Source: Sarcocystis neurona (taxonomy: Eukaryota > Apicomplexa > Conoidasida > Eucoccidiorida > Sarcocystidae). Taken from it: a DNA stretch of 64,000 bases. The notes beneath the pieces are model-generated. The model ran no database searches and was not told the origin of the DNA. It saw only the letters and a program-made list of their open reading frames with translations. Numbering within the stretch: the first letter of the stretch is position 1; each line of letters opens with the position of its first letter. The position numbers were made by a program, and so were the translations under genes. Of the stretch, positions 48,070 through 60,554 are shown piece by piece. The stretch lies in NCBI GenBank assembly GCA_000727475.1, contig KL647310.1, positions 819,324-883,323 on the forward strand, read 5' to 3'.

Positions 48070-50523
48070 CTACCTTTGTGAAGAGCTCCATATTCTTTTT
48101 GGAACCTTCACGTGCTCCAGCAGCTTCTTCATTTCATACATTACGATTCCTCCCGCTACCGCGACGTTTAATGAGTCCACAAGATTTGACATCGGTATAC
48201 AAATCCTGCACATCAGGAACGCACACAAGTCCCGGCTATATCACAGTTCCTGTGTCTGGCGTATCAGGCATTTATAATCTACCAAAAAGCCTTTAAAATG
48301 CGGCTTTATGAGTGTCGATCTGCGTGATACAGCCTCCGTCACAGGAATTAGCCACTGCAGAGCTTGCATCTGTATGCGACGATGCGGTGTAAGCCCTACG
48401 CACGCGTGATAATCACAGCAGACGAAGGTCAATCCTTGCCTTTTGCAATGGCGTAGAAGGACGTCAGCTGCCCCGTAAGATTCATTCCCCAGCACACAAC
48501 AGATGCCCCTAGAGGATATCAACTCTGCTGCAAAAACAAAGAGGCACGACACTGTACGGGAGCAAGTTGGCACTTTTTCACAAGTGTTTTGTAGAAGAAC
48601 CTTACTGCAGAAGCTTTTCTCTCAGGTCGAACTTTGATAAGATTCACCGGCAACTTCCAGCATGCAGACAAGGATCTAGCGACACGGCACCCTGGTTAAA
48701 CCGCTGTCTTGCGGTTTAACTAGGCTGTCGCCCAGCACATTTTCCATTTTTCCTTCTGCCAACGAGTGTAAACACCACCTTTCTCCGTCAATCCACGGCA
48801 ATCGCTATACTACTACCTTCGTTTGCCAATACAATCGAACTGCACTTGCTCGCTCGCACGGTGAACGCACCAGCGTTGAGGCGTTGGGATGCCTGAGATC
48901 GTGATGGAACCACCTGCCTGCGTGAAGAAACTCAGCGCCGGAAAGCCATACGTTTACAGTAGTTTCTTGACGTACTGAGCACGGATACGCACTAAAGCAC
49001 CTTTGTTTTGATAAACATGTGTGATCCTCAGGTTCTGGCGAAGGAGCCGCGGCGGCGCTTCAGTGAGCACATCTCAGCATTCTGCGTCACACGATCTGAT
49101 CAGATACGCTAAAGGTACCTCGTATCTGATGCGGAACTAAAGCGTCGTTTCAGAGTAGGCGCAGTATATGCTGCAGCTGTGTCCTCGCGTGCTTCACAAT
49201 CAAGCTTGAGTTGAAGTTGCGTGTGCTCACTTGCATAGGTACAGATGTACATGCACGCATGCAGAGGTGCCCCCATTGTAGTCGTGCCGTGTACAAACCC
49301 AACCCACGACTACTTTACGCACTGAGTACGTGCGGCAGTGTGAGCGCATGCACTTACCGTGCAGACTGTCTGGAGAAAGGCCGTCAGTGTCCGCAACAAC
49401 CGGAAGGAGACTCCACCGCTTGCACTGCGCAAGCAGGTCTGCCGCAGAGCCGCGAAAATGAGGCAGATTGTAATGAAGCCCGTTGCTCACCTCCTACGAC
49501 ATCAGACGGAAGTACGATGCGCACGGACAGATTCAGCTGTCTCGTCGGTCACGGACGACCAACTCTTTCAAGTTCTATCATTCACGTGCGCGTTTTCTAA
49601 CCCTTGTGCTTCCCTGTGTCGGAGTGAATAAAAGGATCACACCCACACACCCAGAAAACCGCGTGCAGTGCACACATAGATTCCACACCTTCCTATACAT
49701 GTAAGTGCACTATCGTCCTTCCACTGATGTGAATGCCCGCAGGACGCAGAGCGCCCTGCTTCAGACCTTTGTCAGCGTTGCTCTGGTTAACACTGGTGGT
49801 GTTTAAAACTCTTTTGTGCATTCTGCTCACTGTTTTGAAAAAAGGGTGCCGCAGTTGGAGGGAGTACAGTTGGAGTGAGTACACGTCACAAACGGTTGCT
49901 GGTACACGCGGTGGGTGCTTTCATTGTAAGAAGTGCGCGAATAAGGAGATACGCTTGGCGGATTTCGCCAATGAAGACCGACCGTAATCCTGGACTACTG
50001 AACAATTTTAGTCGAACACCTCTCCATGTATTACTCAGCAAATAACTCCCGGATACGTTCCTCTATGTATACGCTCGTGAATACCCAGAAACAAGATATA
50101 AACCCACATGCAGGCAACTGTGTACGTGTTTGTCTTACGTCGATTGTCTGTATAGAACACCGTGCAGAGTTCTGAATTTTGACCAAGCACACATACACTC
50201 CCCAAATCCACTTGCAGTGCGCTTGAGTCTCGCTCGTTGAACTGGTTTGAAACAGATGAATTCGCAAAATCTGCCTTGTTCGTGGTTCGAATCCGCTACG
50301 GTGAAGAATCTGATCCAGTGTGCTGCGTCGGCTGATGAATACCATCCGCAGACGATGCGTGTCCTCAAGACGTCTAGATTCCCCCCTTACCATAACTTTC
50401 CAGTTGAAAGGATCTGCAGTACCGTCTATATAAAAAATCCCATCAAAGCCGAAAGCTGCAGCGGCGCGGACCAAGACGCCCACGTTGCCGACGTATTTTA
50501 CGCGATCCAAGGCCAACAGGCAT
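48070..50523 (-). CDS. SpoU/TrmH-family RNA 2'-O-methyltransferase, 5' exons incomplete
   Basis: Exons 50523-50391, 49493-49358, 48527-48440 and 48205-48070 join in phase. Motif 1: YVGNVGVLVRAAAAFGFDGI (Asn-Gly-Arg as in SpoU). Next: DPFNWKVM, then GSAADLLAQCKRWSLLPVVA. Motif 2: CCVLGNESYGAADVLL. Motif 3: ICIPMSNLVDSLNVAVAGGI, then MYEMKKLLEH. These three motifs form the knotted S-adenosylmethionine site of SPOUT enzymes that methylate ribose 2'-OH in tRNA or rRNA. Intron 3 appears to use a GC-AG donor (AAAAG|gcaagg). The visible domain is 163 aa. A phase-compatible upstream segment ends at AAAC|gtacgc (50795) and could be the preceding exon, but it is unproven. Cytosolic, nuclear or organellar location cannot be told. 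Confidence 0.88.
48691..48724. repeat. 14-bp hairpin with 6-nt loop inside a TrmH-gene intron
   Basis: Arms gttaaaccgc (48695-48704) and gcggtttaac (48711-48720) pair perfectly around tgtctt. The stem extends four more pairs outward (cctg/tagg, one G-U). It lies in the intron between 48528 and 49357. Confidence 0.8.
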
Positions 50524-51257
50524 CTGAGTAACGGAAAGGCATTGAGTCTATTCACACACGTACAAAGATACGTGCAAAAGCTCAAGTGTAAAGGCCAGCA
50601 TATTGCGCGTTGTGTAGAGAGGCTCCTGAAAAATGTCTGCCAACGCGTTGACGTACACAAAGGAGTACCGTGGGTGAATCCCAACGACAAAATACGACTG
50701 AATATCGTCCAGCATCCGTAGCGAGTATATACGCACTTGTTCGGCTCCTCAGCATTTCTCGTATGCCAGTGTGTGTACGGCCACCAATGCGTACGTTTTC
50801 CCCAGATTGACGCATTGCATAGCGACTTGCGTGAAAAGCAACGCCTTGTCCAATTTAAAGAATGCTTCTTGAGGTCACCTGTGTGCGACTTGTCAATGTC
50901 ACACGTGCAAGAGTTTTCCCTAGAAGCTTATCCGCACAGTAGAAGAGGACGCGTCGTGCCTCGAGTATGCAGGATAAATATCCCTCGTGGCTCAGTAGGT
51001 GGGACTATTCATTGCATGTGTCAGGGCCTCAAATATTTGCTGCAAATATTCCGCACAGCAAAGCCTTACTTCGAACCGAATGGGGAGCCGCCAACTTGCA
51101 GCAGAACAGCTCAATTCAAGCTACAATATCCGAGATTGTTGTGGAAAATTATTCAGCGGTGTTTTTGCAGTATTTACTATTCGGCTGTTTGAATCAACGT
51201 AGCGGAACTTCTCAAATCTTCAGGGACTTGTTGAGATGATGCTTCTGTGAGATCGTT

Positions 51258-53614
51258 CTACCTGACGTTCTCTAGCTCCTGTTTCTCCGGAGGTCTCTCC
51301 AGTACAGCTGCAGCATTTACGCTGGGAGCACCAGAGAAAACTGAGTTCTGATTCTGCATCATTTCGTCTTTCCTAGCTCTCCTTGTATGCCCGTTGATCT
51401 TCAAAGGAGCCTTTCCCTGCGTCCGAAAATATTCCGGCACATCCCGGCGCATTAGAAAATTGAATGCAGCTGGAGACGCATGCACCGCCTCTGAGCAGTT
51501 TATTAAATGTAGAGACGGACTCTTCACCAAGGCCGCGCTGTCTGTGACAAGAAGGTCAAAATTCACGGTTCCGACGTCCGGCTCTTTCAGTCTGGTGTAA
51601 CGCGACGACGAGTGTCCTTCCCAAGCGCTGTTTTCCACAGATTTGTTTACCGGGACACCCGCGTTGCTCCGCTTTCGCGGAGCAATATCAGCTTGAGACG
51701 TCGCATTCCCACAGGCGACAACACTGTCTTCATTTTCCGCTTTAGGGCAGAGAACAGAACAGGGTGTTAAATCTGGGCTGCGCTGAGCAGGCAGCAGGCC
51801 TCCGGCCTGCCGGGAAGCGAGGCGATAAAACCAAGGACTACCCATAAACCGGATAACTGGATATCCCAGCAACAGAATCGAGCCGCACTCGCGTCTGACG
51901 AGGAGAAATAACGCAGACACGCAATTGAAGCGTCCCCGTGTTAGTCAACATAATGTAGCCTGAAGAAGCGCAGCATCTGCTAATCGCGACTCACCCTTTT
52001 CTAAATTGAAGGACTGCGCAAATAGGATGAAGTGGAAGAAAGAGTTGACATATATACAGACTTGCATACAGTGAATTGGTTTTACGCAGTGGTGTTCCAC
52101 GTTCAGAAATGAGTCCTGGTCATACACGGGCTAATAGGAAGAGGGTATTCGGTGTCACAGCGCACAACAAAACTCCTGATAGTACGTATGAGTGCGCCTT
52201 CACTGCAGTATTCTAAAGAGGTGAATGTTAGTCGTCCAGCAGTACCCCGCCCCGGTGCGCAACAGAGCGACCAGTTAGCCCTTAACTGAACATCACAGTC
52301 TTTTCTGGACGGCTTGATGTCCCAGTCTTCTACAGCGGAGACAAGGCAAGGTCAGAGGGAAATGCACCTACGCGCTATAGTCACGCGCGGGCATTCCTAT
52401 ACGAGAGACGTACAATTTCAGTACGTGCAAGAGCACCCACGCACAGGTACACGCGGACAAAAACATGCTTTGTACTCCTCTGCACTGTACACATACATCT
52501 CAACCAAACAAGAGAGTGTCTACACGTGCAAGCTATTTCCCAGATGCTTTGGCCGACCTGCCAATGCCGCTGAAGACTGTTCTCGATTGTTAAACGCGAA
52601 AGATCGAATGTGCAATATCGAACCTTAGCACTACACAAGTAAGGTTGTCCTTGAGAGACGTTAATAAACGTGTCTGCAGGTTTATATTCTTTTACAGTGT
52701 CCGTTCGAGTAGTGCAACACGACCGCACACACTGCAAACGTGCAGGGCCATTCTCACATGTTCTGCGCAAAACCCGACGTGCGTCTCCGGAGACTACTCC
52801 TTACAGACGTAATCGCTGCGCCACCCAAAAAAAAATGCCAACTTAGGAATGTTCACCTTATGTCGCTTCGTCTTTTAAGGCGAATCAGATGCCTTATCAA
52901 GTCATGTCGCCAACTCGCCACGAAAGTCAGTCTCGCCGGCTTTCCTGCCTCTGGCGCCACCTTCTCCTGTCCTGCAGGCATTATTGTTCGTTCTTCTTCG
53001 CACGCGTCTCCACCCTCGGCTGCTTCCGCAGTCGTCGTCTCCGCTGAATGCCGTCGAACTCCCCCACTGACCCCACAAGAAGCCGTATCACCTCCAGAAG
53101 ACGAGCGGTCTTCACCACTACGCGCAGTGTGCCTCAAATTCTCTACCTTGATCAGCTGTTCAGATTCGTTTGAAGGTACCGCCTCTTCCTCAGGATTCGC
53201 TAGTCTTGGAGGCGGTATGTCCCAGCATTGTCCACGGTTGTCTAATGTGTATCCCAGCCTTCTACTTTTACCAGGTTTTTGTGACGGGGTGAAAAGCGTC
53301 GTGCCGGTCGGCTGCGGCGAGCTCGGCCTGTGAGAGTGATCTGGTCCACCGCTGCGGAGCAAGGTCTCTGCAGCCTGTATACGAAGGTGGGGAAGAGAAG
53401 GGCCCTGACATTCGTCCTCTGCAGCTGGAGGCCGCTGCGCAGTCTCAAAGGGAGATATGGAGGAAGGCGGAGCGCGTATCATTGCTGATTCAGCGGAAGC
53501 GGACCCTAAGGGGGCATCGTCTTCAAGCCAAAAAAGACAGGGGGCGACCCTTCTAAGCCAGTCAGGCAGTGGTCTGATGCGTGCACCAGACAAGTTCTGC
53601 CACGATAGCCTCAT
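51258..53614 (-). CDS. Unknown 464-aa protein, two exons
   Basis: Exon 1 is 53614-52857 (ATG to ATAAG|gtgaac) and exon 2 is 51894-51258 (acceptor tctcctcgtcag), phase 2. The protein starts MRLSWQNLSGARIRPLPDWL, is Ser/Pro/Glu-rich in the middle, and contains RRLGYTLDNRGQCWDIPPPR near residues 115-135. It then has an Arg/Lys-rich segment (HDLIRHLIRLKRRSDIR), a moderately hydrophobic stretch (CGSILLLGYPVIRFMGSPWF) and a polar tail ending PPEKQELENVR. The hydrophobic segment may be buried or a weak membrane helix. An upstream frame overlaps the ATG, so a longer N-terminus is possible. I do not recognise the family. Confidence 0.65.
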
Positions 53615-54137
53615 TGCCTATCCCCGAAAAGCCTAGTGATTTTCCCTCTGCAGAATTTTCTAAGTTCAGATCCTGCTGGTAACGTGGATGCAACGAGCTC
53701 CACCGCTAAACGAGGTAATGTGCCAGCGGCTACCGCGGTTGCTGCTGCACGGGAACCATTGCTAGTCATGAAGGCGTAACACGAGGAATACACGCTGCCG
53801 AACTCAAAAGCTGCTGGTGCCGCGCAGCCTATCGGTCTGACCTATCCTGCCGCAGCCTGTGGCAGCATTCGCGTACATGCTGCAACTGGAGTGGGGACTA
53901 ATGGTTATTCTTGTCACACAGCCTATTACATGTATGCCGTCGCCTGCATTACAAACATTCGTTCCAGAACCGGCAAGAAAGTCCAACCGACCACCTTCGC
54001 GCCTTCGTGAAGGTCACGGATGTAAACTGTAAGACGCCAAAGTAACGGGTACGTAGAAAATGGCATATCTCCATACACTTGGAGAGTTTGTGGCCGTCCC
54101 TATTGTCAGCAGTGGACGCCGACCGTAGGTGAATGAA

Positions 54138-54332
54138 TTAAACGATGCTTTCTTCACAGCTACTACAAGCTAAAAAGTGCTTCCCAGAGGAGGCAACTGC
54201 GACCAGCGGGCTAGCGCGGAATAGAATATCATGGATACTCAAGCCGAAGGTTACCACTGGCTTCGGTGAATGGATCAAGAAGTGAGTGCCGCTTGTAGCC
54301 GAATTGCAGAGTAAGGAAGACGTGTATGTCAC
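54138..54332 (-). CDS. Candidate exon, unknown protein
   Basis: A minus-strand frame reading THFLIHSPKPVVTFGLSIHD, then ILFRASPLVAVASSGKHF, ending at TAA. It may belong to the gene at 54415-54868 or to one further downstream. I could not match the phase. Confidence 0.25.
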   Translation of the reverse strand: MTYTSSLLCNSATSGTHFLIHSPKPVVTFGLSIHDILFRASPLVAVASSGKHFLACSSCEESIV

Positions 54333-54414
54333 GCCTGTACTTCTGACCGGAGGTGTCGCTGACGGGAGATATGAAGAGTGCTTCTAATTTAGCATGGAAG
54401 CAAAGGACACCGTG

Positions 54415-54868
54415 TCAGCTGCACTGCACGCCGAGCGAGGGATATTCTAGCTGCTTGCTGCCGTAACACACACATGTTAACGCCCGCTGCGGTCCCTTGG
54501 TCATCAGAGATCTCACTCGGCAACGAACTTTGAAGAGAACCGTAGGTGGCAGCTTCTCGGGTTCTTTTGTTGCAGAGCCGTCAGGTCTCTTATTCTTCCT
54601 CCTTCCCACTGAATTGAACGTTGTGCTGGTGCGGCTGATGCCGCGAAGTAGCCTTCTGCTTTCTTACCTGCTAACGAAGAGATCAGATTTTTGACTGAAA
54701 GCTGAAACGGTATCCTCTCTTTTTTTAGTGCAGCTGCTCTCTTCCCTGCTCCAGCAGCCAGGTGACATGAAGCAGAAGTTGTTACGGCACTGCCTGGTGA
54801 AGCCGCCTGCAGAGGCACTGCGTGAAGGTGAAGGCGCCCTGGGTTTCCACGGGTCCATAATTGCACTT
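54415..54868 (-). CDS. Unknown basic protein, two C-terminal exons
   Basis: Exon 54868-54668 (acceptor aaatcacag, donor GCAG|gtaaga) joins exon 54608-54415 (acceptor ttcaattcag) in phase 1, ending at TGA. The join reads FQLSVKNLISSLA/V, then GRRKNKRPDGSATKEPEKLP, then VLFKVRCRVRSLMTKGPQRA and a Cys-containing end. High Lys/Arg content suggests a nucleic-acid-binding or nuclear protein (inference). No ATG is seen in this frame of the first exon, so the start lies further upstream. Confidence 0.4.
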
Positions 54869-54899
54869 CTGTGATTTATCTAAGCTTCATCATGACGTC

Positions 54900-57800
54900 T
54901 ACTGGCATGTGGTGACAGCGGTTGCTGTACGCTCCAGGAGGATTCCTGGGCTTATCGCGAAACAGTCACAGATCGGCGAGAGTCGTCTTGCGATGTACGA
55001 CAAGAAAGCACTCCTTCGTGGCCCTCCAGCGTGTGCCTGCGAGGAGTTCAAATGTGACTATTAGGGTCGCCGGCTGCCTGCCTAATACGTGTTTGTAGGT
55101 CTAATTCCTAATCAAGGATGAGCATGCATCTGACCAGTCGATTGTAAGAATGCTTTTAGCAGCAGAAAGCACTAAACACTGCCGACTTCACCTACGAACC
55201 TCTACGTCTCGTCCAAGCAACATCCCCTCTAACGCCCTACTGGCAGATAACTTGTGCTCACTCCGCTGTCAAGAAATCGCGAAAGTGTCCTCGGTCAGGT
55301 AACAAAGAGATCGAGAAGCAGAGGAGTCCACTTTGTCGCCTCCTACGACGGACCGCGAGACACGCACCCAGCGACGGTGGATATGGCATACACAGAAATA
55401 TACGACCGCTGTAGATACGTGACCTCTTTAACGGGTAGAAAGCACACATTCACATCTATCCTCACATACATGTTCGTAGATGTCTTCAGGTACGTCTATG
55501 GACGCCTCCGGGAGCTTTCAGGTCCCGACGTTCCGGTGAGGCAGGGAAAATTATTCTGTACGGTTATTTCGTCGTGATATACACGCATCGGGGGCCTATA
55601 AGAACGACACTCGAAAATGTGCAACTCCCAAGGGCACCGACGTGGCAGTGCCGCGCTTGCTGGTAGGCGGCACCCTTTGCATGTGCTAACGCGCAGCACT
55701 CGCTACGAGGCGCAGTTGGCATGCGCGCCGTTGCTGTCGCAGTGTGGGGTAGGATAGTTTTTTTTTTTAGAAGCAGAACAGTATAACCCAAGGATAGCTG
55801 CCTTCCCGATGACGGTCGCTTCCCCAACAGTCTGGGTTTACAGCGAGGGCATCCGCTTGAGAGCGTTCGATTGATTCGAAGCGAAAGAGAAAGTCGCCAA
55901 TGTTTTGCTACCGTACGTTCGCGTATGCTATCACCGTAGCTGCGGAAACATGCTGTACTTGTTGAGGCGTGTTCACGGGAATCGTGAGGGCTTGCCCCAG
56001 AGCAACAGCAGTACCAACTAGGCTGCGGGATAGCAACCTTTAACCTCTGATGGTGACAGCGTACCTCACGCCGACTAACCACGTGCTTCACGCGTGTGTG
56101 TCCCTACAAATATCTGACTTGGGATGTATTACACGAATATGTGCGTGTGTATGCTTCTGCGACCTTGCATGATTACAAGAAATTTACGACGTTTGTGGGA
56201 CCTATATCTGTCTTGCTGAAGGTGACACCTTCAACTTGTATCCCACAACTTCACACGGGGCCGGGGTCGGCCGCTTGTAGCATCTTTCCAGCGGCAGAAG
56301 CAGCAGGAGGCCCTCCACGAGCTCGAGCCTTGAAGCGACTCTGTTCTTCAACGATCTGAGATAGTCTCTGCGAAGGAAAGAGTTATCACCTGTAATAACA
56401 CCGGAACTGCATACGATATCGTAGCTGACGTTGTGAAATCGACTTCGATACACATCAGTCAATCACATGTGTCTGGAATACGCAGCATCGCCAGCGACCC
56501 GGGGGTATATACTGTTCTCCTGTTAAATGAATACACGTCTGGACAGTTTTGATGTGTACATACGTCTACCGTGGCATCAACCTCGTGTACATTCCCGTAC
56601 ACTTGCACATTTGGACACAAACACTTGTTGGACATGGGTAGACATGTGCAGGTGCGTGCACATGTGTTTCCCACGTCTACTTGTTATACGTACTGCATAT
56701 TCGTGGGCATGCACGCGGTTACCGGCACCAGTGTAGCCTGAGTGAGGTTCCATTCCCGAATGTGCAACTGAAGGGCGGAGGAATCTGCCGCCGTTGCTGA
56801 AAGGGATGTATATGGAGCCGAAATAGTATTGCTGTCAGGAAGCGTAACACTCACTGACGTGCGGGGGAAGTCGTGAGAGGAGTATTCTTGGAACACTCAT
56901 GTGAAACATACAGTTTTTGTCGGAACGGTCGCTGCGTAATTCATGACAACTTCGTGAATGAAAAACTAATGTAACATGTATATATATATATATATATGTA
57001 CGCGTAGATGAACGTGTACACACGTACGTGTGTATACGTGTAGACACCAGGGCGGCTTTTAACGACGCCTACATTTATGCCTTTCGTATGCGTGTTATAT
57101 TGTAGCATACAGCCGTATGACTATCATGTGCCACAGTGCAGCAGCCCTGTGAGGATTTGAGTGGCATGCTTCGCCTAAGAGCTATAAATGATAATGCTAC
57201 GCGGACAAACTTGCAAAAGCATGCGGTTTCATGAGGTTGACGAGCGCGAAGATCCACAAAAGTAACACCTGTAGGTGCGTGGATTTGCGCTGTTATAGTT
57301 ACAGTTCTTTTGGTACCCATATAGGTAGAGCGGCGGATGCCTTAGTGGCCGCAGGTGAGGCGCAGAAGGCGCAGTCATCGTGCAGCCCTTTGTTTCGAAA
57401 AGACATTGCAGCAGCGAGTCCGACCCGACACCGGGAGCCACGATGGGTCCCAGCGTGACGCGTCTCCCGTGAGACATTGCACTCGAACGATCCCACTCTC
57501 TGTGGTATTCCGCCGCACACTACAGCAAAACGCAGTTTTCAAAAGGCAGCAAGAGGTTTGTTAGGCGGGGTGGTTTCTTTGTGATTCGCACAGGGTCGTG
57601 TGGGCAGTGAAGAGCGATCACAGACTTTGTGTGAGGAGGCGCGGTAAAAGGGCGATGATGCCAAGAGATCGAAAACCCCTTTTTATACGAGGCAACCAGA
57701 GCACACGCACATATTTGTGATCCACGCTGTTGTGGACTCTTTGCGTATAGAATTGTATGTGGAAGAGATGATACGGTAAGAATGGTATTCTGTTGACACG

Positions 57801-60380
57801 TGGGTGTGGTCACGGATTCTCAAGTACTGTATTCGTACTAAAATCTACCACAACACTTTAGTGCCGTGTATGTCCTTTTCGACTCGCAGCCTGTGTGATG
57901 GAAAGCACTGGCGTCAAAGGGCTGTGGACCATAGAAGACATCTTCGTACGCGTAAAATGTGAAGGGCACCCGAGGAGATTTTGCGCCTGCGTACACAGAT
58001 GTTTAGAAGTATCGCGCTGGCAGAGAGCGTCACGCTCCTGCTGACGGTGCTACCACGCCTCGCGTCGACGCAGGTGTTGCGGGGCGTGAAGTTGTAGTGA
58101 GTGGTGTTTGACGTCTGGTCAGGGACTTCGGTATCGCCTCTGGTGTACAGCAGCCCCTGACTCAGTGACCTTTCCACAGTGGCTGGACCTACTGTTGCTG
58201 ACTGTGGTCTCACTCCTGCTGGACACGATCGTGCTACTGGAAGCCTCCTCTTCAGACGGCGTGAGCGTAGCGGAGCATGAAGAGACGGCTGTCGTGTCTC
58301 CCTGTACTTGCGGAGTGGTAGCTGCCCCGGGGAGGCATGGAGCGCTGATGATGTTCATCGAGTGCCCGTCACGGATGTATGTGGCAACATTCATGCAGAC
58401 CAGAAGTATCTTCAGCGTAAAGGTTACTGTGCTGGTGTACCGACTACGTTTCCTACCAGTAGAACCGTTGACCGCGTGAACAACCACGTGGTTGACTATG
58501 AAGGCGACTGCCATCCCCATCTTCTGCGACGACACTCGCCGCTACGCGCGCCGTGAGAGGCACGTGCGGCCCTGCTGCCTGCCGGTGCTGCTGTCAGCCG
58601 AGCACGCTCTGGGAGCTGGTGACCGGAATAGTTTGTGTTGTACTACTGCTGCGGCATGTCTGACTCCCCTAAGACACAAAGCGTAGCTGCCGGTTGCAGC
58701 AGTTATACATGGGTTTGCTGACTGTGCTGCAACTTTATTACTACTCGTGTGCATGCGTGCTGGATAATGTTTTCGTCACCTTAAATCAAGTGCTTCTGCT
58801 CACATCTGCTTCCAGCAATGAATGCTCCGCGTGCAAAATCGTCCTTGTTGCAGCGAGATAGCCGCAGTAGGAGGCCAGGTTTGTCTGCCACGATACTCAT
58901 CATACGTCCTGCGGTGATCATGTGTATTGTGAAGGAGGAATGAGCCAGTGAACATCGCTACACACATATTGCTGCAGTGACGACATCCCTGATAATACGC
59001 GTGGAATCATGGAGGAAACCGGGCAGCATGTTTAATTTTGCAAAATATTGTGAAGATATTCGCGAAAGGCGTAGCTACGTCAGATCACGTTGCCAGCGGT
59101 ATCGCCTGCTGTCGAAGGCAGTGGTGCCGTTCATCCAGCACGCTCGTGCCTGAGCGAAAAGGTCGCACCGTTATGACGTACGCGAGTAGCGGAGTCGTCG
59201 CACGAAGTTTCTTAGGAAGCTTCTTTTCGTATACGTCACGATTTGAGGTCATGCGTGCAGAGGTTGGGCCATCAGCCCACTGCATGCGAATCCGAGAATG
59301 GTTTAGGCATAAACGGAGCGGCGCCAGTTCAGCTTCATTCAGACCGTTCTGAGATTCCGCTGAGTTGCCGTAGTGCCGAACTAAGCGGAAGCTACTGCAA
59401 GTGCGTTTCTTCAACGTAGGCGCGAGTGCATGGGAATGTATGTACATATGTCTACATATATGTAGAATGCCCGCACGCGTGTGCATCTGCGACTTCCTCT
59501 TTTGAACAGCTACTGCATTATATTCCTGGCGTCGCCGCGTGGGTCCAGCGCTTGCTTTTCTGCTGGCACTCACGCGCAAGACCCGATTTGCTACGCAGAC
59601 TTTTTGTGCCCATCTGCCGCAGCGATGCAGTCGCTGGTGCTGCCAGCGCCGCCCTTCGGCCACGTACGGCTCCCCATTTGTACGTGAAGCTTGGATTAGT
59701 ACTGTTCGTGACAATTCTCTGCCGCAGCTGCTGCTTTGGAAGAACCTCTGGAGCTTTTAATGCGCCTGTTGCTCCGTCTCTGGTAGAATCTCAGAGTGGG
59801 AGGTCCGCTAAAGCTGCTTCTTGTGAGGCTGTCAGTAATGCTTGGTCTACACTCCGTTGCTCCGGAGACGAAGTGACTCTTTTGATTGTGAAGCAGCAGT
59901 ACTCCTCTGCTTGGTGGATTCGTCCCTGCCTCCTTCGGGGACTTCACAATGATAAATTATTCCAGTTGCTACTGCAGATCTCACACTGACATACATAGAG
60001 GTGTATATCGCCTTCCGCCTTTTGAGCGGAACGCGAGGAAACCTCACATTCAACCACTCCATCCCTCTGGGAAAGACGTTCAGGATACATGCGGCTGCAC
60101 TGTGTGTAGAAAGCAGTGCCTCTGTACTTGAGAGTTTGTCTGTCTGACGCGACTACAAAATGAAAGCATGTACATGTATTTGATTGGTGGTTTGAAAACC
60201 TTTACATAATTAGTGAAGTACTTGTTGACGAGCACTTAGCGCGCATACGTTTCTTCCTCCGTGGATGGACAGTAGGTCACGTGTGACACACGCGCATTTC
60301 CTCTTCTGCAACGGGATTTCCTGTGCTTTTTCTGCGCCTCACTGTGTGGCCTCTTAGTTGCGTTGCGTGCCATCGCCTTG
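54900..60380. other. Long stretch without a supportable gene model
   Basis: Many medium open frames on both strands overlap and shadow each other (55.6-56.1, 57.1-57.5, 58.1-58.5 and 59.1-60.0 kb). The 58.1-58.5 kb segment is Ser-rich on the minus strand and Leu-rich on the plus strand; the minus reading is more natural. The 59.4-60.0 kb plus frame has a hydrophobic segment. A TA microsatellite lies at 56977-57000 and a 14-bp palindrome (CAACCACGTGGTTG) at 58481-58494. No family was recognised. Confidence 0.4.
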
Positions 60381-60407
60381 TCTCCGTGTTCATTTTCTAC
60401 TGGACAG

Positions 60408-60554
60408 CTGCTCTGCGCCGACAGACTGCTATGCGAGGTGCAGGGAGAGGTGCACCTGACGGATGCGCCTGTAAACAAAACCCTACGTCAACTGCCATTC
60501 GCGTCAGTCGTCCCTCCTGCCGTAATTGTTGAGATGCTCTCTATCCAGTTGTGA
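60408..60554 (+). CDS. Candidate last exon, unknown protein
   Basis: After acceptor ttttctactggacag a 49-codon frame reads LLCADRLLCEVQGEVHLTDA, then LRQLPFASVVPPAVIVEMLS and stop TGA. The regular acidic and hydrophobic spacing looks like a folded domain end. A basic minus-strand frame (60712-60488) partly overlaps and competes. Upstream exons were not found. Confidence 0.35.
   Translation: MLCADRLLCEVQGEVHLTDAPVNKTLRQLPFASVVPPAVIVEMLSIQL

Noticed and set aside
50284..50300. GGTTCGAATCC, identical to a tRNA B-box
   Set aside because: The flanking bases cannot form the T-stem on either strand and no acceptor or anticodon stem fits upstream. It lies in an intron of the TrmH-family gene.
55564..56091. 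175-codon minus-strand open frame
   Set aside because: Composition is unlike the other genes here (mixed His/Cys/Arg without domain pattern) and no splice borders or good start context were seen.
58119..58535. Overlapping plus (Leu-rich, membrane-like) and minus (Ser-rich) frames
   Set aside because: The membrane-like plus frame is probably the shadow of Ser codons on the minus strand. Neither has a convincing start or junction, so no gene is called.
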